Shown here: positions 1 through 7,922 of the stretch, piece after piece
Numbering within the stretch: position 1 is the first letter of the stretch
Layout of the letters: each line of letters opens with the position of its first letter
Source: CAZQSL01 sp964595945
GTDB taxonomy: Bacteria; UBP15; UBA6099; JAJRTR01
NCBI GenBank assembly: GCA_964595945.1
Contig: CAZQSL010000055.1
Span: 1-22,346 of the forward strand
Length of the DNA stretch: 22,346 nucleotides
Reading direction: 5' to 3'
The notes under the pieces: generated by a model
What the model was told of the DNA's origin: nothing
Database searches by the model: none
The model's input: only the letters and a program-made list of their open reading frames with translations
Made by a program: the position numbers and the translations under genes

Positions 1-1439
1 TTTGCAATCGCTGCCGAGAGGGCTTCTTCGTCGATGGCGGGTGGAGTTTCGGGAGGGGGGGCGGTTTCGATGGCTGAAAGTCTGTCGGAGAGTCCGGCGG
101 CGGTAGTCTGTGCTGTCCGCATTTCGGCCCGGAGGGCTGACGCCGCGTCTTCGAGGCTTGTTATTTTAGCGGCGATTTCGCCTTTGAGGCCTTTGGTGAT
201 GAGTTCTATCTTGTCTGGTACGGTTTTTTGGAGAGAGTCAAAAGAGTGGGTGAGTGACCGCTCGAATTCGTCGACTTTCGATGTGACAGTCATCATGCGG
301 GTGTCGAACTGGTCATCGAGTTTTTTTGTGACGGACTGCATTTTGTCGATCAGTTGTCCGGCGGTGTCGGCGAGCGCATTGGTGAGTGCGGATTTTTCTT
401 TGTCGAAAGATTCTGCGACAAGGATATCTATGCCGGTTTTAAGGGATTCGAATTCTGAGGAAACGGCGGCAATCGCGGCGGCGGCGGACTGGCTTTCTGC
501 GCGTGATGTCTCGATGGCGGCATGCAGTGACTCGATGTCGCGGGTGACGCGCTGGAGTTCGGTCGTGAGGAGGGTGACACTTGCGAGGCCGGAAGTTTTG
601 TCGTCGACGATCTGTTCGTTTTGATCGGTTGCAGTACGGATGCCTTTTTCGACGATGTGGTTTATTTCACCCGTGAGCTGGGTGGAGAGTTCCTGAAGGA
701 GTCTGTTTTTTTCGTTTTGGAGAAAAAACTGGCGGTGGTCGGCGACAAGCATATCGCGGAGCTGGTGATAGATTTTGCTGGATTCGGAGGAGACACGTTC
801 GGAGATGATGGATTCCCAGTCGGATTCGTGAGAGACGAGAGGCACATAAAGTGTGGGAGAGTATCCGTCGAGTGTTTCCTTGCGGTAGCCGGGGATAAAA
901 CCTGCTTCGAGGCGGAGTACGCCGCCGTCGTAATTTTTCACTCTGGAGAAGGGGATCATCGCCGTGTATGCGGAGCGCATCCTGGCGTCGTTGACGATCA
1001 GGACGCTGATGAGGGCGCCGTCCTCTGCTCCGAGGATTATGTCTTTGACGAAACCGATGATTTCGTCGGAATCTTCGTTGGTGACTTTGCTGCCGGGAGA
1101 GAATCCGCCTTTTTTGAAAAGGTCGAGATAGTAAGTTTCGCGAGTCACGTCGAACATCGCATCGCGGCTTTCGACCGTGATGGCAAAGCTGCCGAAACTC
1201 CGTATGCAGGCAAATGGCAGCACGAGTACTTCGGCCGTGCCGTCCGTGTCCCTGGTCTTTTTGGGCACTACTATCAGACCTGCGGCGCGCTTGTGTTCGA
1301 GGTCGATCAGCAGTCCTCCCGTAGTGCCGGTTTCCGCCCCGTTTTCGATGCTTACAACCGGGAGGCCGATCAGCTTGCTGAGGTGCTTTTCGTTGCCGTC
1401 CTCTTCTTTCAGGAAAACCCTGTCGTCATCACTTCCCAT
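1..1439 (-). CDS. PRC-barrel domain protein with long coiled-coil tail (3' end outside window)
   Basis: The reading frame is open on the minus strand from an ATG at 1439 to the window edge, giving about 479 residues with no stop, so the C-terminus is missing. Residues about 14-80 (from KLIGLPVVSI) and about 95-175 (from GSKVTNEDSDEIIGFVKDII) look like two successive PRC-barrel modules, a small beta-barrel fold found in RimM, reaction-centre H subunit and many proteins of unknown role. From about residue 200 the sequence is heptad-like, rich in Ala, Glu, Lys, Ser and Thr, and predicted coiled coil, ending in a short Pro-rich stretch (APPPETPPA). There is no signal peptide or membrane helix in the visible part, so it is probably cytoplasmic or peripheral. 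The start is set by an in-frame stop upstream and a modest GGGG ribosome site. It lies 67 bases downstream of the outer-membrane protein gene on the same strand and may be cotranscribed. I do not know its function. Confidence 0.85.
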   Translation of the reverse strand, partial: MGSDDDRVFLKEEDGNEKHLSKLIGLPVVSIENGAETGTTGGLLIDLEHKRAAGLIVVPKKTRDTDGTAEVLVLPFACIRSFGSFAITVESRDAMFDVTRETYYLDLFKKGGFSPGSKVTNEDSDEIIGFVKDIILGAEDGALISVLIVNDARMRSAYTAMIPFSRVKNYDGGVLRLEAGFIPGYRKETLDGYSPTLYVPLVSHESDWESIISERVSSESSKIYHQLRDMLVADHRQFFLQNEKNRLLQELSTQLTGEINHIVEKGIRTATDQNEQIVDDKTSGLASVTLLTTELQRVTRDIESLHAAIETSRAESQSAAAAIAAVSSEFESLKTGIDILVAESFDKEKSALTNALADTAGQLIDKMQSVTKKLDDQFDTRMMTVTSKVDEFERSLTHSFDSLQKTVPDKIELITKGLKGEIAAKITSLEDAASALRAEMRTAQTTAAGLSDRLSAIETAPPPETPPAIDEEALSAAIA

Positions 1440-1506
1440 GGATATGCCCCGAATTTTGATGTTTTTGTCATGCAGTTATACCACGCCGGCGGCATGTCGC
1501 GACGGG

Positions 1507-2439
1507 TCAGAACGTCACTGTGTAGTCGAGCGAAATGCCGGCGTAGGAATACGATTCTTCGAAGAAGCGCCGCACTTTTTTCCGTTCGTAGGCATCTTTG
1601 TACTGCCAGACGAGGCGTGTGCCCATCTCCGAAAAGACCCCTTCGTCGCTAGGCGTGCCATTGGTATAGAGCCCGAGCTCCGCATTGAGCGACAGCCCCT
1701 TGTAGAGTTTGCGGGATACTGTGGTATTGAGATGAAAATTGGTCTTCACCGCCTCGCCGGTGATGCGCTCGACCGTCGCCGACCAGCCGGTCTTGTGCGT
1801 CTTGAGAGGAAATGCCGAGACTGACAACCGCTGCGCTTTGTGCTCGGGATACATGATGATGGACTGCAGTTCCATCATGCTCCGGGTGTAGCCGAGCTGC
1901 ACTGCCGTGTCTTTCACCGGCTGGAACTGAAATCCGATCCCGTATCTGTTTCCATCAATATTGGTGTTGACCGAGTAATCATCATAAACAACTTTTCCCT
2001 TGACGTCCCTGTCCGCATATCCGAAGTACATATACTTCAGCTTTATGGCGTCGAGATGCAGGGGAAATCTGTAGCGAAACTCCGTTTCGTCGGACAAAAC
2101 GACGCCACTTGCCGCAGCATCTACCACACCGCTCGCATTGACCCTCGCCGCGCTCGCATCGGTCGAGGCCGATACCGTTCGCAGGAAACTCCCATGCGAT
2201 TGCCCGACTTGCAGGATTCTGGTTTCGCTGTCCATGGTCGAATTTTTGACAGACTCACTTCCGATGTCCAGCCCGATCAACTTGTGTGTCAACGTGTCAT
2301 GTTTCACCGAAACACTTGCCTCAAGGGAATTCACCCACTGCATCTTGCCGTCAAAAATATCCCCGGCGGCACAAGCCCGTCCAGACACGCCGCTCACACA
2401 GAGCAGTGCCCCGAAACAAACTCCAAGCCACTTCTTCAT
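1507..2439 (-). CDS. Putative outer-membrane beta-barrel protein
   Basis: This 310-residue protein has a typical Sec signal peptide (MKKWLGVCFGALLCVSGVSG, then RACAA) with probable cleavage near residue 24-25. The rest alternates polar and hydrophobic residues in short strands (for example RYGIGFQFQPV, VQLGYTRSM, GLSLNAELGLYTNG) and ends in YTVTF. A terminal aromatic residue is the usual C-terminal signal of outer-membrane barrels. The length would fit a barrel of roughly 12-14 strands. I recognise no specific family. The chosen start has GGAAGG about seven bases upstream. In-frame starts further upstream (2454, 2541) would place 5 or 34 charged or non-signal residues before the signal peptide and are less likely. 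The gene is divergent from the GH2-like gene and lies just upstream of the PRC-barrel gene on the same strand. Confidence 0.85.
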   Translation of the reverse strand: MKKWLGVCFGALLCVSGVSGRACAAGDIFDGKMQWVNSLEASVSVKHDTLTHKLIGLDIGSESVKNSTMDSETRILQVGQSHGSFLRTVSASTDASAARVNASGVVDAAASGVVLSDETEFRYRFPLHLDAIKLKYMYFGYADRDVKGKVVYDDYSVNTNIDGNRYGIGFQFQPVKDTAVQLGYTRSMMELQSIIMYPEHKAQRLSVSAFPLKTHKTGWSATVERITGEAVKTNFHLNTTVSRKLYKGLSLNAELGLYTNGTPSDEGVFSEMGTRLVWQYKDAYERKKVRRFFEESYSYAGISLDYTVTF

Positions 2440-2637
2440 CTTTTTTCCTTCCATCTTTTTCTCCACACAAAGTATATGCCGCCACTGTGGCGCCTTCATC
2501 GCATCACGGCAGCCAGCGGCGCATCTCCCATATTCTGCCAACTCTGTTTTATTTATGATTCTAATACAAATCAGTCACTGTTAACTATACATCCAAAGTG
2601 TTTTTTTATATACTCTATCCCTGTCGGAGAGTACGAA
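2440..2637. promoter_or_regulatory. Divergent intergenic region with candidate promoters
   Basis: These 198 bases separate two divergently transcribed genes and must carry both promoters. On the minus strand TATACT (2471-2476) is a reasonable -10 for the outer-membrane protein gene, although its -35 is poor. On the plus strand the AT-rich run at 2600-2616 contains TATACT (2609-2614), and GGAGA at 2626-2630 is the ribosome site for the GH2-like gene. I could not fix either promoter with confidence. Confidence 0.35.
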
Positions 2638-5046
2638 ATGCGAAAAATACGGCCTTACATACTACTCATTCTGCTGATAGCCATCCCGCCCATCCTGTAT
2701 ATCGGGATTTCGCTACTTGCCACACACAAGCCCGCCTACTCCCAGGCCCCCCAGTTTTACGAACCCGTCGAAACCCGCCAAAACCCCTACCGCCAGACCC
2801 TCATGTTCAATGGCATCTGGCAACTCAAAACCTCCCGCGACAGAAAATGGCACGAAGTCAACGTCCCCCACTCGCTCAACAACATCCCGGGCCTCGAATC
2901 CTACTCCGGCCCCGCCACCTACCGCCTTGTCTTCGACCTCCCCGAAAACTGGCTCCCCGGCGACTCCTGGGCCGTCTTCACCGGACTCGGCGGCAATGCT
3001 GACATCCTCATCAACAACTCCCTCGCCGGACGCAACTCCTCATATCTCCTGCCCCTCGAACTCGAAGTCTCCAAACTCCTCAAACCCGGCAAAAACACCC
3101 TCGAAATCCGTTTCCTCAAAACCAAACCGCTCCCACAACCCCCTTACTCCGGCCACCAGCAACAATTCAGAGGCATTATTCGCGAAGTCTTCTTCGAAAA
3201 ACGCAACACGACCCAATTCGGCAAAATCGACATCACCACCACCACCGTCACCAGCGCGACAGCATCCGTCCGCATCGATGCCGGCGTCGAAATGGCGCCC
3301 GGAGCAGTCGCCATATTCGGCCGCATCAAACAACGCGGCGTATCCAGCGAAGTCTCATTCACAAAATTTCACACATCCCGAAAAGGCGGCCTTACAACCT
3401 TCACCTGGGAAGGCGAAATCTCCAACCCCGTCGTCTGGACCCCCTCACACCCCGCCATCTACGACCTCTACATCATCGCCATCACCGGCAACGGCACAGT
3501 CGATGGCAAAACCATGAGCTTCGGCATACGCAACGCCGCCACAGCACGCCGCTACAACTACTTCTTCGACAAGTCCGCCGCCTCATCCCCACAGATCAAA
3601 GGCCTCGTATGGCAACAGCAATCACCCCAATTCGGCCCCGTCTTCGAGCCGGGCCGCTTCGAAAAAGACTACCGCCTCGCCATAAATACCGGCGCATCCA
3701 TCTTTCGCTTCACCACCCCAGTCCACCACGAAATCCTCAACTACTGCGACCGCACGGGCATACCAGTCATCATGGACATCTCAATCCCATTCGACAACAG
3801 CACCACCCTCTCCCCCCAGTCCGCGTCACAACTCATCACAAAGACCATCGACACCTACAAAAATCACCCCTCCATCACCGCCTGGGGCCTCACCATCCCA
3901 CAGGCCGCCTCCTACAGAAAAGCTACCCGCATCGCCCGGGAAATGCAGGCAGCCATCGACTCCCTCGACCCCGCACGCCCTTTCTTCATCACCCACGGCT
4001 GCAACGACACACACACATTCCCCCAAGGCGACTTCCGCGCAGTCTCCCTCTGCCTCGACGCATTCACTCTCAACCCCCGAAAAATCGACCACATTATTTC
4101 TGAAATCAAAACAATGCCCGACAAACGCAAAATCATCATCCCCTCTCTCTTCGCCACCGGAGACCCTGACTCAAGCCACCCCATCGGCATCTACGGCTCC
4201 GAACAAAACCAGGTCTTTCTCACATCAAAAGCATACTCACTGCTCGCCGCCATGCCCGAAGTCCGCGCCGTCTTCCTCGACTCTTTTTCCGACTATTCCG
4301 GCATCGATGGCAAAATGCTCCACTCCGGCCTTACCACCATCGACAGAGCCCCCAAATTACGCTTCGAGATTGACGCGTCTCTCGTACTCAACACCGAAAA
4401 ATTCCGCAAAGCCCCACTCACATTTATCTTCCCCGGCACCTTCTTCGTCCTTATCCTCGCTCTCACCGCCATCTGCCTTCTCCTCTGGGAAGGAGCCGAA
4501 GGATACCGCAAGGGACTGTTTGAACCGGATTTTCTTTTTGAAGAAGAGGCCGGCCAATTCAGGGGATTTCTGTATTTCGGGATTCCGGCTTTCCTGCTTG
4601 GCGTTTCTACGGTCGCATTCTGCATCACCGCGCTGATATCCAGATATGATCCCGCCACCGCCCGCTTCCTCGAAATCGCAGGCCCACTCGGCTCTCTGCT
4701 CAAAACCGGCGCAATCCCCACTTTCACCACTGTCGCCGCCTTCTCATTAAGCTTTTCCGCAATCACCTCTCTGCTCATGAGCCTCGCAACCGGCATCACT
4801 CCCTCGGCTATGCTCGACTACAGCTTCAGATGCAGTGTCACGCGGCTTATGCTCATCATCACTCCGTTTTTCCCCTTTTCCCCAATAATCCCTCTCCTCA
4901 TTGTCCTCGCAATCGAACTCAGCACCATGCGCGGATGCCTCGCCAGACGCGCGAAAAGACTCTCCCGCGCCAGCCTGGCCGTCGTCATGGCGGCATACAT
5001 CATTTCCGGTTTTGCTCTATTTTACATATCCGGAATGGTATTTTAA
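2638..5046 (+). CDS. Membrane-anchored GH2-like protein with polytopic C-terminal domain; probable pseudoenzyme
   Basis: The product has 802 residues. An N-terminal membrane anchor (about 7-26) is followed by a GH2-type sugar-binding jelly roll (about 55-190; FNGIWQL, then the VPHSLNN and TYRLVFDLP region), an immunoglobulin-like domain (about 195-310) and a TIM-barrel-like region (about 320-585). GH2 enzymes use one Glu in the HPSxxxWxxxNE motif and a second Glu near SEFG. Here the first reads NHPSITAWGLTIPQ, so Pro421 stands at the acid/base position. The segment that best matches the second reads KIIIPSLFATG, with Leu504 at the nucleophile position. Both glutamates therefore appear to be lost. 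The C-terminus has about five hydrophobic segments (near 594-618, 643-668, 692-718, 736-760 and 779-798), which is unusual for GH2. The start at 2638 has GGAGA seven bases upstream. The open frame continues upstream to 1840, but only antisense to the neighbouring gene. A polysaccharide-binding or sensing role is inferred, not shown. Confidence 0.85.
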   Translation: MRKIRPYILLILLIAIPPILYIGISLLATHKPAYSQAPQFYEPVETRQNPYRQTLMFNGIWQLKTSRDRKWHEVNVPHSLNNIPGLESYSGPATYRLVFDLPENWLPGDSWAVFTGLGGNADILINNSLAGRNSSYLLPLELEVSKLLKPGKNTLEIRFLKTKPLPQPPYSGHQQQFRGIIREVFFEKRNTTQFGKIDITTTTVTSATASVRIDAGVEMAPGAVAIFGRIKQRGVSSEVSFTKFHTSRKGGLTTFTWEGEISNPVVWTPSHPAIYDLYIIAITGNGTVDGKTMSFGIRNAATARRYNYFFDKSAASSPQIKGLVWQQQSPQFGPVFEPGRFEKDYRLAINTGASIFRFTTPVHHEILNYCDRTGIPVIMDISIPFDNSTTLSPQSASQLITKTIDTYKNHPSITAWGLTIPQAASYRKATRIAREMQAAIDSLDPARPFFITHGCNDTHTFPQGDFRAVSLCLDAFTLNPRKIDHIISEIKTMPDKRKIIIPSLFATGDPDSSHPIGIYGSEQNQVFLTSKAYSLLAAMPEVRAVFLDSFSDYSGIDGKMLHSGLTTIDRAPKLRFEIDASLVLNTEKFRKAPLTFIFPGTFFVLILALTAICLLLWEGAEGYRKGLFEPDFLFEEEAGQFRGFLYFGIPAFLLGVSTVAFCITALISRYDPATARFLEIAGPLGSLLKTGAIPTFTTVAAFSLSFSAITSLLMSLATGITPSAMLDYSFRCSVTRLMLIITPFFPFSPIIPLLIVLAIELSTMRGCLARRAKRLSRASLAVVMAAYIISGFALFYISGMVF

Positions 5047-5125
5047 AATGCTGCGATTTGATTTGTTTTGCTTTTGCGAATCCAGAAATGGCGTTGCCTC
5101 TTATACCAATTCGCGTTCATTGAAA

Positions 5126-5284
5126 TAATAAATTATTTAAATTGACCTACCGGAGAAACCTTTTTCGAGAAAAAGGTTTCTCCGCACCTCTTCCAAAAAG
5201 CTTTATATACTTAACTTTTTCTCCAAGTTACTGTTACATTGTGCTATCCTCAGCGGTAGGTATTTCTATTGATATTCAGTATAA
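5126..5284 (+). mobile_element. MITE-like intergenic repeat, copy A
   Basis: A non-coding element of about 158 bases between two convergent genes. It contains a perfect 14-bp hairpin (GGAGAAACCTTTTT at 5152-5165, loop CGAG, complementary arm 5170-5183). It ends with TATTTCTATTGATATTCAGT followed by ATA. Copy B (19179-19336) is the same element in the opposite orientation: about 95 bases from the left end through CTCCAA are nearly identical, and so is the last 23 bases. The hairpin may also act as a bidirectional terminator for the two convergent genes. No protein is encoded. Confidence 0.8.
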
Positions 5285-5318
5285 CATAAAATCGTATCAG
5301 TGGTTTGATTCCATAAAA

Positions 5319-5351
5319 GACAAGATTCTTCGCTTCGCTCAGAATGACAAA
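5319..5351. repeat. Short palindromic repeat-like motif
   Basis: The segment contains GATTCTTCGCTTCGCTCAGA followed by ATGAC, with ATTCT and AGAAT arms around a GC-rich core. From memory, very similar strings are scattered in intergenic regions of many unrelated bacterial genomes; I cannot check this here. The remaining bases of the 5047-5389 gap hold no gene I can support. Confidence 0.4.
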
Positions 5352-5389
5352 AGGCAAAGCACAATATCATCTTGCGGAGAACCCGCCGC

Positions 5390-7138
5390 CTAAAGCGCGG
5401 CCTCCGGCAATATAAAATGCGACGGGTATCTGCTGTCGACATATAGTCTGGTGTGAGCCGTACGAGCAGCGGAGGCGGCGACTGCCTTGTCTACAAATTC
5501 CGAAACGGTTTTGCCGTCTGCCGCCTTGCGCAGGTCGCCGATTTCGAAACTCAGGAACTGGCCATTGTTTTGATTGACATCGTAGCGGGGGAAATTGCTG
5601 CCCGAGACGATGGCGCGTATCCTGTGCCCACGATTGAATATGAGTGATGTGGCAGTCACGTCGACCGTAACTTTATAGACTTTGCCCGGTATGATTTTTT
5701 CGCCTGGTTTTTCGGGGGATTTCATGCGTGAGAGTCTCACGAGGCCGTCCGCGATGAGCATCGAGCGGCCATCGGGATAGACATCGGTGATCCTGACGTT
5801 CACGTCGGTGTCAGGCGAGTCGGTGGAGACATAGAGCTCGGCCTTGAGCGGGCCTGTGATGTTGAGGGGTTCGCGCATGGCGGCGGTGGTGAATACGAGG
5901 ACGTCACCGCGTTTTTCGATTTCGCGCTGGTCATGGGGGCCTGAGCGCGAAAAGAGGTTGGCGCCGCCGATGGTCTGCACGGGATTGGCGGGATCGGCGG
6001 AGAAATCGAGTGGCGGCGCGCCGGCTGGAGGTTTGACGGTGGACATCACGCCGCCGGTGGAGAAGTACCAGTTGACGCTTTTTGCCGCTGGTGGCCACAT
6101 GGATGATTCGCGCCACTCGTTGCCGGGCGCCTGCGGGTCTTCGGGATCGCCCATGACGTAGTATTTTACGTTGGCTCCGGACATGATTTTGCGGTTTTGG
6201 CCCTTGAGGGTTTCGTCGAACCAGCCGAGGGCTTTTTTGATGACGTCGAGGCCGGAGTTGGCCGGATATGTGAGAGAGCCCTGTTTTGTGCCTGCGAGCG
6301 CGCCCCATCCGACGTGGGTCCAGGGGCCGATGAGGAGTTTTTGCCGTCCTTTCGCGCCTGGGCCGCCGAAGCGCTGGAGGGCGTCGTAGGCATTGATGTT
6401 GCCCATGAGAAATATGTCGTACCAGCCTGCCATGTGGAAGACGGGCACCTTGACTTTCGAGAGATGGGCATAGAGGTTGACGGGGCTCCACATTTCGCCG
6501 TAGGTGTTTGTATTGAGGAGGAGTTCGATGGTTTCGAGTGGAAAGCCGCTGACGGATAGCCACTTGACGACGAGAGAGCGCTGGAATCCGCCGCCCTGAA
6601 ACGCGACGTCGTGATAGAGGCTGCCGGCGGCGGCCATGACGAATTGTGACTTGAGATGCGGCGAGGGCTGTGAGGCCATGGCATATTGTGTCAGGCCGAG
6701 GGCCGATATGCCGACGGTGCCGACATCGCCGTTGCTCCATGGCTGTGAAGCTGCCCATTCGACTGTGTCGTAGCCGTCTGCCGAGTCATCGAGGAATGAT
6801 CTGGATGTGCCTTCGGAGGCGAACATGCCTCGGGTGTCCTGCACGACGAGGACGTATTTTTTGCCCATCACCTGGGTGGCGAGCAGATTGGCTACCATGT
6901 CCTTGCCGTAGGGGGTACGGACGAGGATGACGGGGCGTTTTGCGTCTTTGTCGACAGTCAGCACATCGGTGGCGAGACGGACTCCGTCTCTCATGGGCAC
7001 CATTATGGTGTCTTTTTTGAAGAGTGCGGCGGCGGGGCGGGTGGTGAGGACGATCAGTAGTATTGTCATCGCGGCGATGATTGCCGTGTTGCCGATGGCA
7101 GGTGAGGCAAGTCGGTTGCCGGGGTTGTTTTTATACAT
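5390..7138 (-). CDS. Secreted CocE/NonD-type alpha/beta hydrolase (X-Pro dipeptidyl-peptidase S15-like)
   Basis: This 582-residue protein has an N-terminal hydrophobic segment (about 18-38) that acts as a signal peptide or anchor. The S15/CocE hallmarks are present: MVPMRDGVRLATDV at the start of the fold, RTPYGK, VVQDTRG, WSNGDVGTVG before the nucleophile, Ser145 in GISALG, Asp241 in AGWYDIF and His275 in GPWTHVGW. A C-terminal jelly-roll domain (about 370-575) fits the family. Members hydrolyse esters or acyl peptides (cocaine esterase, glutaryl-7-ACA acylase, X-prolyl dipeptidyl peptidase); the substrate cannot be read from sequence. Many members have Tyr in GxSYxG; here it is Ala. The ATG at 7138 is preceded by AGGGAG at about seven bases; a GTG at 7156 is in frame but overlaps this site. 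It follows queD by 93 bases on the same strand, so cotranscription is possible. Confidence 0.9.
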   Translation of the reverse strand: MYKNNPGNRLASPAIGNTAIIAAMTILLIVLTTRPAAALFKKDTIMVPMRDGVRLATDVLTVDKDAKRPVILVRTPYGKDMVANLLATQVMGKKYVLVVQDTRGMFASEGTSRSFLDDSADGYDTVEWAASQPWSNGDVGTVGISALGLTQYAMASQPSPHLKSQFVMAAAGSLYHDVAFQGGGFQRSLVVKWLSVSGFPLETIELLLNTNTYGEMWSPVNLYAHLSKVKVPVFHMAGWYDIFLMGNINAYDALQRFGGPGAKGRQKLLIGPWTHVGWGALAGTKQGSLTYPANSGLDVIKKALGWFDETLKGQNRKIMSGANVKYYVMGDPEDPQAPGNEWRESSMWPPAAKSVNWYFSTGGVMSTVKPPAGAPPLDFSADPANPVQTIGGANLFSRSGPHDQREIEKRGDVLVFTTAAMREPLNITGPLKAELYVSTDSPDTDVNVRITDVYPDGRSMLIADGLVRLSRMKSPEKPGEKIIPGKVYKVTVDVTATSLIFNRGHRIRAIVSGSNFPRYDVNQNNGQFLSFEIGDLRKAADGKTVSEFVDKAVAASAARTAHTRLYVDSRYPSHFILPEAAL

Positions 7139-7153
7139 ACAATGCTCCCTTGA

Positions 7154-7173
7154 CACACTGCGGCGGCAGTGTG
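7154..7173 (-). promoter_or_regulatory. Perfect hairpin in the queD-hydrolase spacer
   Basis: CACACTGC and GCAGTGTG form an eight-bp perfect stem with a GGCG loop, a few bases upstream of the hydrolase ribosome site (AGGGAG near 7145-7150). No U-run follows, so a simple terminator is unlikely. An effect on translation or mRNA processing is speculative. Confidence 0.35.
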
Positions 7174-7231
7174 CGGTGGACGTGACTTTATCATGGGTTG
7201 GCTTGGGGAGTCAACATGTGGGGGTGGAATG

Positions 7232-7600
7232 TCATTCGCTGTAGATTGCGCAGGATTTGTCCGACTCCCACACCATGACGCGGGTGACGCGGACGCGTTC
7301 GTCGTCGAGCAGTTTGCCGAGTTCGTCAAAAAAGTAGCGGGAGATGTTTTCTGCCGAGGGATTGATGGTGTCGAAAGGCGGTATGGTGTTGAGATCGGTG
7401 TGGTCGAGTCTTTCGGCGACGGTTTTGAGTGCTTTGCCGATTTCCTTGAAGTCGATGACCATGCCGAGGTGATCAAGGATATCGGCCCGGACGAATGCGC
7501 GTACGCGCCAGTTATGTCCGTGGAGCGATTCGCATTTGCCCTCGTAGCCGCGCAGTCTGTGTGCGCTCGAGAAGTCTGTTTCGCGGAATATTTCGTACAT
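7232..7600 (-). CDS. queD: 6-carboxy-5,6,7,8-tetrahydropterin synthase (QueD)
   Basis: The 122-residue length and motifs match the QueD branch of the 6-pyruvoyl-tetrahydropterin synthase family. His14 (SSAHRL), His27 and His29 (HGHNW) are the zinc ligands, Cys23 (KCESLHGH) the catalytic cysteine, and LDHTDLN (His67) and WES (Glu112) the remaining active-site positions. QueD converts 7,8-dihydroneopterin triphosphate to 6-carboxytetrahydropterin, an early cytoplasmic step of queuosine and 7-deazaguanine synthesis. No queC, queE or queF is in the window, so the other steps must be encoded elsewhere. The ATG at 7600 has TGGAGGA five to seven bases upstream. A good candidate promoter lies at 7643-7671. 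I see no preQ1 riboswitch in the short leader. Confidence 0.95.
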   Translation of the reverse strand: MYEIFRETDFSSAHRLRGYEGKCESLHGHNWRVRAFVRADILDHLGMVIDFKEIGKALKTVAERLDHTDLNTIPPFDTINPSAENISRYFFDELGKLLDDERVRVTRVMVWESDKSCAIYSE

Positions 7601-7642
7601 TGCCGTCCTCCAGAAGGTTGCATGTTTGTGACAATATCATTG

Positions 7643-7671
7643 CTTATAGCGGGATTTCGTTCAATTCGCAA
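7643..7671 (-). promoter_or_regulatory. Candidate sigma-70-type promoter of queD
   Basis: On the minus strand TTGCGA (7666-7671) and TATAAG (7643-7648) are separated by exactly 17 bases. Transcription would start near 7636 and give a leader of about 36 bases before the queD ATG. Confidence 0.5.
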
Positions 7672-7701
7672 CTATTCCGGGAAACACGCAGTGAGCCTAT
7701 T

Positions 7702-7922
7702 TATACGAAATATCAATTGAATTTCCCTATGTTATGGTTATGGTTTGCCGGGATGATCTGGTGTACCATCCGAAAACAATAAAAGACTTTTTGACACGGA
7801 TTTCACGGATAGATTATGGCTGTTTTTCGAAGGGGCTGGGTTTATCCCTGCCTGATACAAGGCTGCTCTATCGGGTCTCTTCGATAAATTGTGGTAGGGA
7901 ATTTCTATTGATATTCAGTATA
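7702..7922. mobile_element. MITE-like element, copy C, with terminal inverted repeats
   Basis: A non-coding segment of 221 bases bounded by 28-base inverted repeats (7702-7729 and 7895-7922) that match at 24 of 28 positions. The right end shares the TTCTATTGATATTCAGTATA end of copies A and B, and the last 60 or so bases resemble copy B. Both ends carry TATA, which would fit a TA target duplication as made by IS630/mariner-type transposases; that is inference. The interior differs from A and B and lacks their hairpin. It contains CACGGATTTCACGGAT (7795-7810), a direct double of CACGGAT. Confidence 0.6.

Noticed and set aside
34..1652. Long plus-strand open frames (34-624 and 621-1652)
   Set aside because: They are antisense to a continuous minus-strand frame with clear PRC-barrel and coiled-coil content, and their translations show no domain logic.
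1840..2637. Upstream in-frame extension of the GH2-like gene
   Set aside because: It overlaps the outer-membrane protein gene on the other strand and lacks a signal or domain. The ATG at 2638 has a good ribosome site and starts a membrane anchor.
5142..5393. 83-codon plus-strand frame across copy A
   Set aside because: It runs through the repeat hairpin and has no ribosome site or recognisable sequence.
7601..7640. Possible preQ1 riboswitch in the queD leader
   Set aside because: The leader is only about 36 bases and shows neither the C-rich loop nor the A-rich tail of preQ1 riboswitches.
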